This document shows positions 34,627 to 43,631 of a DNA stretch of 64,000 nt, piece after piece. Within the stretch, counting starts at the first letter, position 1. Each line of letters starts with the position of its first letter. This DNA comes from Methanoregula sp. (lineage in GTDB: Archaea > Halobacteriota > Methanomicrobia > Methanomicrobiales > Methanospirillaceae), in assembly GCF_023227875.1 (NCBI RefSeq), contig NZ_JALOCH010000011.1, positions 28,648 through 92,647 of the forward strand. The letters are read 5' to 3'. Below the pieces are notes generated by a model. It ran no database searches, was not told the DNA's origin, and saw only the letters and a program-made list of their open reading frames with translations. A program made the translations under genes and the position numbers.

Positions 34627-35303
34627 ATGGCACCCCGCCGGATTCTCATTGTTGATGATGGGGGCAATTATCGCAGCCGATCTCAAGGAGACGCTGATCG
34701 ACCTTGGGTAAACGGTCATCGCAATCGCCAAGTCCGGGGAGACGGCTCTTGAAAACGCGGGGGAGACCCGGCCCAACCACGTCCTCATGGACATTCGCCT
34801 CTCCGGTACCATAGACGGCATCGAAGCCGCCGGTCAGATCCATGCGAGATATGGCATCCCCGTGATATTTCTCACCGCGTGTGCGGATACCCCCTTCACC
34901 CAAGGTGTTTTACAACCTTGTCGACAACGCGGTGCGTCACGGTACCACCCTTACACAGGTTTCGTTCCGGTGCGAATGGCACAATGATATAATCAGAATT
35001 ATATGCGAAGACAACAGCGTGGGTGTCCCGGTGATCCTGAAACGGGGCATCTTCAACCGCGAATATTTCAAGAATACCGCCTTTGGCTTGAACCTGTCCC
35101 GCGAGATCCTTGCCATCACCGCTCTTTCCATTGTTGAAACCGATGAGCAGGGGAAAGGGGCGAGGTTCGAGATTGTCGTGCCTAAAGGGGCGTACCGGTT
35201 GCCGGAGGCGAAGGCGCAGAACGAGGGCAAAAGAGTCCGGGACAATCTCATCCGGGGTCGTTTCAAAAATTATAATATGTCGACACCCTTTTTAAGTCAT
35301 TAA
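34627..35303 (+). pseudogene. Relic of a receiver domain fused to a histidine kinase end
   Basis: The remains of two-component genes. MAPRRILIVDD starts a receiver domain that shifts frame at about 34660. It then reads AIIAADLKETLIDLG, hits an in-frame TAA where Tyr is expected, and continues TVIAIAKSGETALE and HVLMDIRLSGTIDGIEAA to IPVIFLTACADTPF. Directly after, in another frame, comes the last third of a kinase: KVFYNLVDNAVRHG, EDNSVGVP, FKNTAFGLNLSREIL and KGARFEIVVPKGAYR. The phosphorylation and ATP-binding parts are separated or missing, so it is non-functional. Confidence 0.8.
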
Positions 35304-35401
35304 TAAGGTTATAATTAGTGTATTTGGTCGTATTTACCCGGGGCCCGATGGAGATACAATACGTACATTTTTCCCGGTAATACGGGTGGCGATACTGGCA
35401 G

Positions 35402-37474
35402 ATGAGAGAACGAGATAGTAAAAAAACAGCAACGGATCTGCCGTATTCATGCCGGGATACCGCACCATGCGATAAAGAGAGTTCAGGTAACAGTAGTGCG
35501 GCATTCCGCCAGGAGATTACCGGACAAACACAGGCACTGGAAGCGCTGCTGAAAACCCGCAATGAACTTGAAATCCGGGTTGAGGAACACACCGCCGAGC
35601 TGAAGGAGGCGATGCACGCGCTGAGTACCGAACGGCACCGGCTCTATGACGTGTTGGAGGCGCTCCCCGTGTATGTCTGCCTGCTCGACAAGGACTACCG
35701 CATGCCGTTTGCCAACAGGTACTTCCGGGAGACCTTCAGGGACCCGGAAGGGCGCCGGTGTTATGATTCCCTCTTCAACCGCAGCGAACCCTGTGAGAAC
35801 TGTGAGGCCTACAATGTCATGAAAACCGGTGCGTCCCACCACTGGTTCTGGACCGGCCCAAACGGCAGAGATTACGATATCTATGATTTCCCCTTTACCG
35901 ATGCTGACGGGGCATCCATGATCCTTGAGATGGGTATCGACATCACCAAACGAAAAAAAGCCGAGAATGCGATCGAGAAGGCTAACGCGTATAACCGGAG
36001 CCTGATCGAGGCAAGCCTTGACCCGCTCGTCACCATCAGCCCGAACGGGACAATCAACGATGTGAACGAGGCAACGACCCGGGTCACCGGGTTCTCCCGG
36101 GAAGAACTGATCGGAACCGACTTCTCAGACTATTTCACAGAACCGGAGCGGGCAAAAGCCGGCTACGAGCGTGCATTCCGTGACGGGTCAGTGACCGATT
36201 ATGCCCTCGAAATCAGGCACTGCGACGGCCATGTGACCCCGGTCCTTTATAATGCGACCGTGTACCGGGACACGAAAGGGAATGTCATCGGGGTCTTTGC
36301 CTCGGCCCGGGATATCACCGAGCGAAAAAAGGCCGAAGAGGCCCTCCGGAAAGCGCACGATCTGCTGGAGATCCGGGTGAAAGAGCGGACCTCGGAACTG
36401 GAGCAGTCCAATGCCCAGCTCAAGGAAGAGATTGCCCAGCGCAGGGTGGCAGAATCCCTGGTGAAAAAAACCCTGTCCGAACTGAATGCAGCCATCGAGT
36501 CAACGGCAGACGGGGTGTATGTCGTAGACCGGGCCGGGAAGATTATCCGGTACAACCAGAATTTTGCATCCATGTGGAAAATTCCGGATGACCTGCTTAA
36601 GGGCGGCGAAGACCGTGGGGTGTCAGGATACATACGGACGCTGGTAAAAAACCCCGGGTTGTTCAAGGACAGGGATTACAAGAATAATCCTCCACGGGAC
36701 CGCGAGACCTACGAGATGCTGGAACTCAACGACGGCAGGGTCTTTGAACGGTATTCAAAGCCCCAGAAGATGGACTCCGTGATCATCGGGAGAGTCCTGA
36801 GCTACCGGGATGTCACCGACCGCCGGCGTGCCGAGGAGAGACTGATCGCATCGCTCCATGAAAAGGAGACCCTGATCCGTGAGATCCACCACCGGGTCAA
36901 GAACAACCTTCAGATCATCTCCGGCCTGCTGGACATGACACGGATGCGGACACCCGATACCACAACCCACGGGATCCTGACCGACATGATGATGAAGATC
37001 AAGACCATGGCGCAGATCCACACGCGGTTGTACGAGAGCAAACAATTCGATAAAATCAACATGGGAGGCCAGATACGCGACCAGGTCGCAGACCTGTCTA
37101 TTATATACGGCCGTTCGGGTGCCGAGATCTCAAGCGAGATCGATACAGAGGATATCTTCCTGCCAGTCGACCAAGCGATCCCCTGCGCTCTCATCGTGAA
37201 CGAGATCCTCTCCAATGCATTCAAGCATGCATTCAAAGGGAGGGAACACGGGAGCCTGAAGGTCTCCACAACACTGGCGGGTGACGATATCCGGATCATT
37301 GTCAGGGATGACGGGGTGGGTATCCCCAAAGATATGGATGTGTACCAGACTACCAGCCTGGGACTCAAACTCATCCGTAATCTTGTGATGCAGCTGAACG
37401 GATCGGTCACTATCACCGGTGACCATGGCACAGAAGTGACGGTGAACATTCCCCGCAATTCAGGAGATAAATAA
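35402..37474 (+). CDS. PAS sensor histidine kinase, HisKA_2 type
   Basis: A 690-residue soluble kinase with no membrane segment. It has an N-terminal coiled coil, a PAS domain with a Cys-containing segment (CENCEAYN), a second PAS (about residues 200-310), a coiled coil, a third PAS (about 360-480), then EIHHRVKNNLQIISGLL with the phospho-acceptor His near residue 495. The HATPase domain has NEILSNAFKHAF and DDGVGIP. The response regulator starts 2 bp after its stop, so the two form a cognate pair. Confidence 0.9.
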   Translation: MRERDSKKTATDLPYSCRDTAPCDKESSGNSSAAFRQEITGQTQALEALLKTRNELEIRVEEHTAELKEAMHALSTERHRLYDVLEALPVYVCLLDKDYRMPFANRYFRETFRDPEGRRCYDSLFNRSEPCENCEAYNVMKTGASHHWFWTGPNGRDYDIYDFPFTDADGASMILEMGIDITKRKKAENAIEKANAYNRSLIEASLDPLVTISPNGTINDVNEATTRVTGFSREELIGTDFSDYFTEPERAKAGYERAFRDGSVTDYALEIRHCDGHVTPVLYNATVYRDTKGNVIGVFASARDITERKKAEEALRKAHDLLEIRVKERTSELEQSNAQLKEEIAQRRVAESLVKKTLSELNAAIESTADGVYVVDRAGKIIRYNQNFASMWKIPDDLLKGGEDRGVSGYIRTLVKNPGLFKDRDYKNNPPRDRETYEMLELNDGRVFERYSKPQKMDSVIIGRVLSYRDVTDRRRAEERLIASLHEKETLIREIHHRVKNNLQIISGLLDMTRMRTPDTTTHGILTDMMMKIKTMAQIHTRLYESKQFDKINMGGQIRDQVADLSIIYGRSGAEISSEIDTEDIFLPVDQAIPCALIVNEILSNAFKHAFKGREHGSLKVSTTLAGDDIRIIVRDDGVGIPKDMDVYQTTSLGLKLIRNLVMQLNGSVTITGDHGTEVTVNIPRNSGDK

Positions 37475-37476
37475 CC

Positions 37477-38814
37477 ATGTCAAAAATTCTTGTGGTTGAT
37501 GATGAAGCGATTATCACGATGCAGCTCGAGGAGCGCCTGAGCGCAATGGGATATACTGTTGCCGGGATGGCGTCATCCGGTGAGGACGCGATCGAAAAGG
37601 CACGGCGTCTAGCACCGGATCTGGTGCTGATGGACATCGTCATGCCGGGAAAGCTGAACGGCATCGAAGCGGCAAAGACCATTGCCGAAGAGATGGAGGT
37701 CCCGGTAGTCTTTGTCACGTCCTATGCAGACGATGCGATCATCGAGAAGGCAAAACAGGTCGGGCCCTACGGGTATATTGTGAAGCCCTTCAATGAACTG
37801 GAGATCAAGGCCGCAATCGAGGTCGCCCTGTTCCGGAAAACTTCTGAACAGGAACTCAGGAAAGCTGCCGCGGCAACCCCCGCGAAGGGTGCCCTCCCGA
37901 AAGGAAGTGACGGAGACGGGGCAGAATATATCGACCTGCCGGAGATCAAAACGGTCCTTTTAAAGGATATTTTCACCGATATCGTCCTCTTCCTGTATGT
38001 CGATCCGACTCTAAAAGAACCGATATTCCGGTTTGCGATCGAGGCTGGCTTAAAAAAAGGAGGACGCAATTTCTTTGCTTACTACCGGTCTGTGCTGCAG
38101 AAATATTTCTTAAAGGAGGTCCAGGACGGCGACCTGTTTATGCGGCGGGTGAAGAAGGGAGAGGTGTACCTCCTGCCCGGGGTCATCGAGACGTGCACCG
38201 GATCGCTGCCGCAGGAGCCGTCGCCCGGCACGCTCCAGGTGCTGCTTGATTTCTCCGAAACGGACGAGTTTGCCGATATTCTCACGGTGAAAGACCTGGT
38301 CCTGGCAAAGATGGCCCAGGGCGTCCCCCTGTCAGGGATCATTGCCGTGAACATGGCCGATATCGACCACCACCGGATCAAGCAGCTCTCTGAAGGCATT
38401 GCCAAGATCATCATCTCCACCGGTAAAGAGACGACCCTCTCATTTGCCCACCGCTCTTTCCCTTCCGAGGCGGTCACCGTTGTCCCCCAGGCAACGATCG
38501 ATGACGTGGTGAAAAAATCCCTTGAACCGGTGGTGCTCTCGCTTCTCGAAAAACCGATCTCCGGTTATGACATCGTCCACGAGATCCACAGCCGGTACAA
38601 TGTCCTCATTCCCCAGGCCCGGATCTACACGTACCTCTATGACCTCGAACAGAAGGGGTACCTGATGATGAAGGCCTCGGGAAAATCGAAACTGTACTCG
38701 CCTACCAAGACCGGGAAGAAGTACATCCACAACCGCCTCAGCGAATTCAAGTTCGTGTTCCGGCACATCATGGGCGACAGCGACACTCCCCTCGCCCTGC
38801 CGGATAAGAAATAG
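37477..38814 (+). CDS. Response regulator: receiver, MEDS/DUF835-like domain and PadR-like winged helix
   Basis: A 445-residue partner of the kinase at 35402. The receiver domain is complete (VVDDEA, phospho-Asp in LMDIVMPG, TSYADD, KPFN). A middle domain of about 200 residues (residues 165-345) resembles MEDS/DUF835-type sensory domains; this is tentative. The C-terminus (ISGYDIVHEIHSRYNVLIPQ to SPTKTGKKYI) is a PadR-like winged helix. Archaeal response regulators rarely carry a DNA-binding domain, so this one may control transcription directly. Confidence 0.85.
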   Translation: MSKILVVDDEAIITMQLEERLSAMGYTVAGMASSGEDAIEKARRLAPDLVLMDIVMPGKLNGIEAAKTIAEEMEVPVVFVTSYADDAIIEKAKQVGPYGYIVKPFNELEIKAAIEVALFRKTSEQELRKAAAATPAKGALPKGSDGDGAEYIDLPEIKTVLLKDIFTDIVLFLYVDPTLKEPIFRFAIEAGLKKGGRNFFAYYRSVLQKYFLKEVQDGDLFMRRVKKGEVYLLPGVIETCTGSLPQEPSPGTLQVLLDFSETDEFADILTVKDLVLAKMAQGVPLSGIIAVNMADIDHHRIKQLSEGIAKIIISTGKETTLSFAHRSFPSEAVTVVPQATIDDVVKKSLEPVVLSLLEKPISGYDIVHEIHSRYNVLIPQARIYTYLYDLEQKGYLMMKASGKSKLYSPTKTGKKYIHNRLSEFKFVFRHIMGDSDTPLALPDKK

Positions 38815-38880
38815 TTGTTATCCTTTTTTCTTTATCCACCCGCACCAGCCCGATCTTTGACGTTATCATGAACTGCTCGG

Positions 38881-38935
38881 AACTCGAAGAACCCTGACGG
38901 GTTCTTCTCATCCTCGCAACCTGATGACTGCTCGG
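38881..38935. repeat. Structured repeat, diverged copy
   Basis: CTCGAAGAACCC, a TGAC loop, then GGGTTCTTCTC, followed by a TCCTCG..CCTGATGACTGCTCGG tail. This resembles the units at 50895-51127 and 62283-62354 in outer bases (CGAAGA and TCTTCTC) but has different paired inner bases. The rest of the 450-bp gap up to 39266 shows no gene. Confidence 0.5.
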
Positions 38936-39266
38936 ATGTCTCACTTTTTGAAACAACCGCTGAAATATCCGGTTACCTATATTCAGTGGCCGGAAAAAGG
39001 ATGATGTGTGGGTATGAAGGATCCATATCAGGGGAACATGCAACGGAGGATCCTACCCTCATCCATTAAAAATCACTCTGCTGGCTTGGCGCCGAAAAAG
39101 GATAGGGCAGGAAAATCACTGCACACACACCAGTCGCGAAAAACGAATGCAAGAGAGAGATCGATTAGTCCGACAATAGAGTTCAGTCGTTCCCTGGCAA
39201 CAGAAGGACCAGCCAGGAAACATTCCTTACGAAGATAACCTGACATTACCAGAAAGGAGATCCGTC

Positions 39267-39539
39267 ATGAGACGTGACAAACCAGAAGAGAGCACTGCAT
39301 TCAACCCGCCAGTCCACAGGAGGGATGAGGGAAGGCATATCAATGTCAGCATCGGTCTTCCCGGTGTTACGGAAGAACAGATCCGGATCGACCTGGAAAA
39401 AACAACGGTTACCGTGTCCATAACTATTGACCGGAAGACGTTGAAGAAAGCCATCCGCGTCCCGGCAGGGGCACGGGTCTTTAAAAAGAAGTTCTCTGAC
39501 GGAACACTGGAGATCGTTTTAGAAAAACCGGTAGCATGA
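39267..39539 (+). CDS. Small Hsp20/alpha-crystallin-type protein
   Basis: A 90-residue protein made up of little more than an alpha-crystallin core: HINVSIGLPGVTEEQIRIDLEKTTVTVSI, KKAIRVPAGARVFKKKFSDGTLEIVL. The DGTLEIVLEK end matches the last strands of Hsp20, and the C-terminal IxI tail is missing. AAAGGAGATC precedes the ATG. It is probably a holdase chaperone, or a CS-domain adaptor. An AHSA1-like relic starts right at its stop. Confidence 0.78.
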   Translation: MRRDKPEESTAFNPPVHRRDEGRHINVSIGLPGVTEEQIRIDLEKTTVTVSITIDRKTLKKAIRVPAGARVFKKKFSDGTLEIVLEKPVA

Positions 39540-39731
39540 ACCTAGACTTTCCCGTCGAATTGCTCATAACGATCAATTTCGAAGAACAGGCCGGCAGGAC
39601 AAGGTTAACCCTGAGACATGCTGTTATCCCAAAAGGAAAGGAGCGCGACCTGATCACGGGCCGGGTGGATCGATTCGCTCGATAAAATCACCGCCGTCCC
39701 TCGGCAGGCCCTGTTCAAAACGAGGGCATGA
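39536..39731 (+). pseudogene. AHSA1/SRPBCC-family C-terminal relic, frameshifted
   Basis: Reading from the ATG that overlaps the Hsp20 stop gives VELLITINFEEQAGRTRLTL, RHAVIPKGKERDLITG and then a stop at 39683. In the next frame the expected C-terminal helix appears: GWIDSLDKITAVPRQ, ending at 39731. Together they match the last 60 residues of AHSA1-like SRPBCC proteins. The N-terminal two-thirds are missing. It is a decayed gene fragment; the rest of the gap to 39887 shows nothing. Confidence 0.7.
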
Positions 39732-39887
39732 AACCTCACCTCCGGATTCACTGACCCTGTGCATCTGGCAACATGAAGGGGCTGCACCGTTCCTTTTTTC
39801 ATTGTTTCAATTTTTGTTTCATGATTTGACTTTTGACAAAGAGCCTATACCCTGTGCCGGGATAATGCGGACTACACGAGGTTGAAT

Positions 39888-40172
39888 ATGAAACCATTAC
39901 CCCCCTCATCAAAGACCGTGCTGAGGATCCTTGGTGCGGAAGGTGCACTGACCCACAAGGACATTGTGAAGAAATCCCATTGCTCCCCAAGGACCGTGCG
40001 CTTTGCCTTGCGAAGGTTGAAAGAGAACGACCTGATCATCGAGAAGGCGAACATACGTGACATGCGCCAGATCATCTACCAGAACCGGATGGTCCAGCCG
40101 CAGGAGAACCGGATGGCGGAGAGCGTATCCGGCAGCTACCTGTCCATGAACCTGTCGTCACCGGTGGGATGA
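39888..40172 (+). CDS. Winged-helix DNA-binding protein, MarR/TrmB-like
   Basis: A 94-residue protein with one wHTH: SKTVLRILGAEGALTHKDIVKKSHCSPRTVRFALRRLKENDLI, then a short wing and a polar tail. It is probably a transcription regulator. An in-frame TTG at 39882 adds two residues; the ATG at 39888 with GAGGTTG upstream is preferred. The ferredoxin gene begins 29 bp downstream, so the two are probably co-transcribed. Confidence 0.82.
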   Translation: MKPLPPSSKTVLRILGAEGALTHKDIVKKSHCSPRTVRFALRRLKENDLIIEKANIRDMRQIIYQNRMVQPQENRMAESVSGSYLSMNLSSPVG

Positions 40173-40201
40173 CGAGATGCGCAGTCAACGGGTAACCATC
40201 T

Positions 40202-40423
40202 ATGAAAGCGACTATCGATCGGTCAGACTGTACGAGCTGTGGTACCTGCTGGGAGACATGCCCGACATTCTTTGAAGAAAACCCTGACGATCACTTAAGC
40301 CAGGTGATTGAAAAGTTCCGGCTCAACGGGAATTGTGCAGAGGGGTCTGTGCCCGATGAGCTGGAAGCCTGTGTAACCGATGCGGCGGACCTCTGTCCGG
40401 TGTCGATCATCACGGTAGAGTGA
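40202..40423 (+). CDS. 4Fe-4S ferredoxin, single cluster
   Basis: A 73-residue electron carrier with CTSCGTCWETCP near the N-terminus and a distant fourth ligand in DLCPVSII. It has two additional cysteines (NCAEG and EACVTDA). Its acidic composition is typical of soluble archaeal ferredoxins of this length class. It lies downstream of a wHTH gene that may regulate it. Confidence 0.9.
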   Translation: MKATIDRSDCTSCGTCWETCPTFFEENPDDHLSQVIEKFRLNGNCAEGSVPDELEACVTDAADLCPVSIITVE

Positions 40424-40445
40424 CCGGAAGTTGAGGGCCTGGCCG

Positions 40446-40628
40446 TTAGCGGGACGCGGCTCCCCATACCATCGTTTCTGACACGGCGTCACCGGAAACA
40501 TTCTCCTCCGATACGCTCCAGACAGGTGCATCTAACACCCGCACATTCACTCCGGCGGGGACGTATACGTACCACTGCTCGATCCACCCGTCCATAAAGG
40601 GCATGGTCATCGTGCAGTCATAGCACAT
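40446..40628 (-). CDS. Possible small protein after lon
   Basis: A 60-residue ORF (MCYDCTMTMPFMDGWIEQW at its start) beginning 9 bp after the lon stop. The composition looks like a beta-rich protein or the C-terminal end of one (YVYVPAGVNVRVLDAPVWSV). I do not recognise it. It could be a gene fragment. Confidence 0.35.
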   Translation of the reverse strand: MCYDCTMTMPFMDGWIEQWYVYVPAGVNVRVLDAPVWSVSEENVSGDAVSETMVWGAASR

Positions 40629-40637
40629 TTTTTCCCA

Positions 40638-43040
40638 TCAGAGGTTCTGCACCGGCACCACGCTGTTCCCGATGTGCATCGCCACGCTCCGGGGCAGCTC
40701 AATACCGAGCGCCTCTTTTAAGACTCCCTCAACGGTCTCCACCGGCACGAATGCCAGTTCGCCCCGGACATCTTCCGGCACGTCCTGCAGGTCCCGCTCG
40801 TTCTCTTTGGGCAGGATGACCTTTTTGATCCCCGCACGATGGGCGGCCAGGACCTTCTCCTTGATCCCGCCAACCGGCAGCACAGCCCCGCTCAGGGTGA
40901 TCTCACCGGTCATCGCAAGCTCCGGGTCAACGGTCTTCCCGGTGATAAGAGATGCAAGGGCTGTGAAGAGCGTCACACCGGCCGATGGCCCGTCCTTGGG
41001 CGTTGCCCCTGAGGGGACGTGGACGTGGATGTCACTCGTCATGAAGTTGAACCCGCTCTCCCCACTTGCGAGCCGGGAGCGGATGAGGGAAAGCGAGATG
41101 GTCGCCGACTCCTTCATCACGTCACCGAGCTGGCCGGTGAGGGTGAGCTTGCCGGTCCCGGGCATGAACGTCCCCTCGATGAAGAGGATCTCCCCGCCGA
41201 CCGGAGTCCATGCAAGGCCGGTCACGACACCGGGGACCGGTTCCTTTCGTGCGACTTCCTGCCGGATCAGTTCCTTCCCTAAAACGTCCGTAAGGTTTTC
41301 CGTTGTCACGATGAATGGCAGCTCGGCAGTCCCGGAAACGATCTTCTCGGACACGTGGCGTGCCGCCTTCGCAAGCTGTTTTTTGAGCCACCGGACGCCG
41401 GCCTCGCGGGTGTACTTCTCGATTACCACCTTCAGGGCCTCGTCCTCGAACCGGAGTTTCTCCGCATCAAGCCCGTGCTCGGTGAGGGTCTCGGGGATGA
41501 GGTGGTCTTTTGCAATCGCGAACTTCTCGTTCTTCGTGTAGCCCGAGATCTCGATCAGCTCCAGCCGGTCGAGGAGCGGGGCCGGGATCGTTGCAAGCGA
41601 GTTCGCTGTTGCGATGAAAAGCACATCGGAGAGGTCGTAGGGTACCTCGAGGTAGTGGTCCGAGAACGTGTTGTTCTGCTCGGGGTCAAGCACCTCGAGG
41701 AGGGCGCTCGCCGGGTCGCCGTTGTACGACATTGCCAGCTTGTCGATCTCGTCGAGGATGAAGACCGGGTTCTTTGTGCCGGCTTTCTGCATGCCCTGGA
41801 TGATCCGGCCGGGCAGGGCGCCGACATAAGTCCTCCGGTGCCCCCGTATCTCGGCCTCGTCGCGGACGCCGCCGAGACTGACGCGGACGTACTTCCGGCC
41901 GAGCGCCTCGGCAATGCTCTTCCCCAGGCTCGTCTTTCCCGTGCCAGGCGGGCCGGCAAAGAGGAGGATCGAGCCCTGCTTCTCCTGCCGGAGTTTCATC
42001 ACCGCGAGGTGCTGGATGATCCGCTCCTTCACCTTCTCAAGGCCGTTGTGGTGGCTCTCGAGCACACGCTTCGCTTCCGCGATGTCAATACTCTTCTTCT
42101 CTTCAGTCTTCCACGGGAGATCGAGCATGAGGTCGAGGTAGTTCCGGATCACGGAACTCTCGTGGTTCTGGCTGCCCCCGGTCTCGAGCTTTTTCACTTC
42201 CGCGAATGCTTTTTTCTTTACGTCGTCCGGCATCGCGGACTGCTCGATCTTTTCCCGGTAGCCCATGTCCCCGGGCGTACCGGCACTCTCGTCCAGCTCT
42301 TCCTGGATCACCCGGAGCTGCTCCCGGAGCAGCGCCTCGCGGTTCGATTTGCCCACCCGGTCGGTGACCTTCTTTGCCATCTCGATCCGGATGCTGATAT
42401 TCTCCCGCACCCGGATGAGGAGTTCGAGGAACGTGATGTACCGCTGCCGGACCGGGACGATCTCGAGGAGCGCCTGCTTCTCGGCGAGATGGACCGGTAA
42501 AAACGGCATGACAAAGCCCATGATCTGGTCGACAGAGTCCATCCGGTCGATCGGCCCGGTGAACTGCTCCGAGCCGTTGAAGCGGCTGCTAATCTCGTGG
42601 ATGGTGAACTTGATGTCCGAGAGGATCCGCTCGCGGAGATCGTCTTCAAGGTCCTGCTCGTCCGGGACCGGTTCGCACGTAGCATAGAGCCGCCCGTCCT
42701 TTTCAAAGACGGAGACCGTCTTTACCCTCTCAGTGACCTGCACGCAGACCAGGTACCCGTCATCGGCCGGCTCTACGTGCTGGACCCGGAACAGGTTGCC
42801 AATTTTATAGAGCGACTCTGCGTTCAGTTCCATGGGACGCGTGCCGCTCTTCACCGTGAGGCCGATCGCGTGCGCCTCGTTCTCACCAGCGTTCTCCATT
42901 ACCGCGAGCAGGAGCTCGCCGGTTGCCAGGTCAACCGGGAATTTTGTCCGGCTGTCCGGGTACACGACGATCTCGAAGAGGGGTATGACCATCTTTTCTG
43001 TCGTAGTGTCTGTTGTACTCTCGTTTGTTTCTGGTTGCAT
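40638..43040 (-). CDS. lon: ATP-dependent Lon protease, bacterial LonA type
   Basis: A cytoplasmic AAA+ protease of 800 residues. It has an N-terminal LAN substrate domain (IPLFEIVVYPDSRTKFPV), a coiled middle, Walker A GPPGTGKTS (about residue 360), Walker B VFILDEID, and a C-terminal peptidase domain with the catalytic Ser in DGPSAGV and Lys in GIKEKVLAA. There are no transmembrane segments, so it is LonA and not the membrane LonB usual in archaea, which suggests past transfer from bacteria. The ATG at 43040 has GAGG 5 bp upstream; 43055 is also open. It follows the MarR gene closely. Confidence 0.93.
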   Translation of the reverse strand: MQPETNESTTDTTTEKMVIPLFEIVVYPDSRTKFPVDLATGELLLAVMENAGENEAHAIGLTVKSGTRPMELNAESLYKIGNLFRVQHVEPADDGYLVCVQVTERVKTVSVFEKDGRLYATCEPVPDEQDLEDDLRERILSDIKFTIHEISSRFNGSEQFTGPIDRMDSVDQIMGFVMPFLPVHLAEKQALLEIVPVRQRYITFLELLIRVRENISIRIEMAKKVTDRVGKSNREALLREQLRVIQEELDESAGTPGDMGYREKIEQSAMPDDVKKKAFAEVKKLETGGSQNHESSVIRNYLDLMLDLPWKTEEKKSIDIAEAKRVLESHHNGLEKVKERIIQHLAVMKLRQEKQGSILLFAGPPGTGKTSLGKSIAEALGRKYVRVSLGGVRDEAEIRGHRRTYVGALPGRIIQGMQKAGTKNPVFILDEIDKLAMSYNGDPASALLEVLDPEQNNTFSDHYLEVPYDLSDVLFIATANSLATIPAPLLDRLELIEISGYTKNEKFAIAKDHLIPETLTEHGLDAEKLRFEDEALKVVIEKYTREAGVRWLKKQLAKAARHVSEKIVSGTAELPFIVTTENLTDVLGKELIRQEVARKEPVPGVVTGLAWTPVGGEILFIEGTFMPGTGKLTLTGQLGDVMKESATISLSLIRSRLASGESGFNFMTSDIHVHVPSGATPKDGPSAGVTLFTALASLITGKTVDPELAMTGEITLSGAVLPVGGIKEKVLAAHRAGIKKVILPKENERDLQDVPEDVRGELAFVPVETVEGVLKEALGIELPRSVAMHIGNSVVPVQNL

Positions 43041-43054
43041 GGTTGCCTCAATCA

Positions 43055-43079
43055 TTTAGTTCGAATTTACCTAACTAAA
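43055..43079 (-). promoter_or_regulatory. Palindromic operator between marR and lon
   Basis: TTTAGTT at 43055-43061 and AACTAAA at 43073-43079 form perfect 7-bp arms. The right half includes ACCTAAC, as in the operator upstream of the MarR gene, and a related TTTACCTGAC follows at 43095-43104. It is a likely MarR binding site for lon. Confidence 0.6.
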
Positions 43080-43096
43080 GTGCAGGAGAAAAAAAT

Positions 43097-43516
43097 TTAC
43101 CTGACTTTCTCTAGGATCTCTACCAGGAGTTCCTGCTCGCGTTCATCCAGTGAATTCATCATCCGTTCAATCATCCGTCGCAGCGAGGCCTGCTCGGCCT
43201 GTGCGATCGCTTTTCCTCTCTCGGTCAGGCGGATATAGGTGATCCGGCCGTCATCGGGACAGTGTTCCCGGTACACGCACTCCATCCGGACGCACTTGTT
43301 GATCATCTCGGTGATCGTGGGCTTGGAGTTCTTCGTGATCTCCGCAAGCCGGCTGAACGTCACATCCCCCTCAGCATCGATCACTTTGAGGTAGGCGATC
43401 TGTTTCACCGTCATGTCGGAGAGCCCGCATTCAGAGAAGATCGAGCAGGAGCACTCGTTCCGGATCCGGACCAGGTTGTCCAGTACTTCGAACAGGTGCT
43501 CCTCTCGTTCTGTCAT
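43097..43516 (-). CDS. MarR-family transcriptional regulator
   Basis: A 139-residue dimeric winged-helix repressor. The N-terminal helix is followed by FSRLAEITKNSKPTITEMINKCV (HTH), a wing (DDGRITYIRLTERG) and C-terminal dimerisation helices. Two adjacent cysteines (NECSCSIF) might respond to redox state. It lies 56 bp upstream of lon in the same direction, with matching palindromes before both genes, so it probably represses itself and lon. Confidence 0.9.
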   Translation of the reverse strand: MTEREEHLFEVLDNLVRIRNECSCSIFSECGLSDMTVKQIAYLKVIDAEGDVTFSRLAEITKNSKPTITEMINKCVRMECVYREHCPDDGRITYIRLTERGKAIAQAEQASLRRMIERMMNSLDEREQELLVEILEKVR

Positions 43517-43534
43517 GCTCCGATCCTTCGTTAG

Positions 43535-43549
43535 TTAGGTCTTACCTAA
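43535..43549 (-). promoter_or_regulatory. MarR autoregulatory operator
   Basis: TTAGGT, a 3-base spacer and ACCTAA form a perfect palindrome about 20 bp before the MarR gene's ATG, next to the TATA-like tctttatg on the minus strand. Confidence 0.65.
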
Positions 43550-43631
43550 TCATAAAGATAGTGGTCGGGGATCTTCTCAGACATTCGTACCATCGCAAAA
43601 ACCCAGAACCCCTTGGCCCTTACACTCGATC

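Noticed and set aside
39008..39238. 76-residue ORF between the response regulator and Hsp20
   Set aside because: No ribosome-binding site, low-complexity basic composition and no similarity that I recognise.
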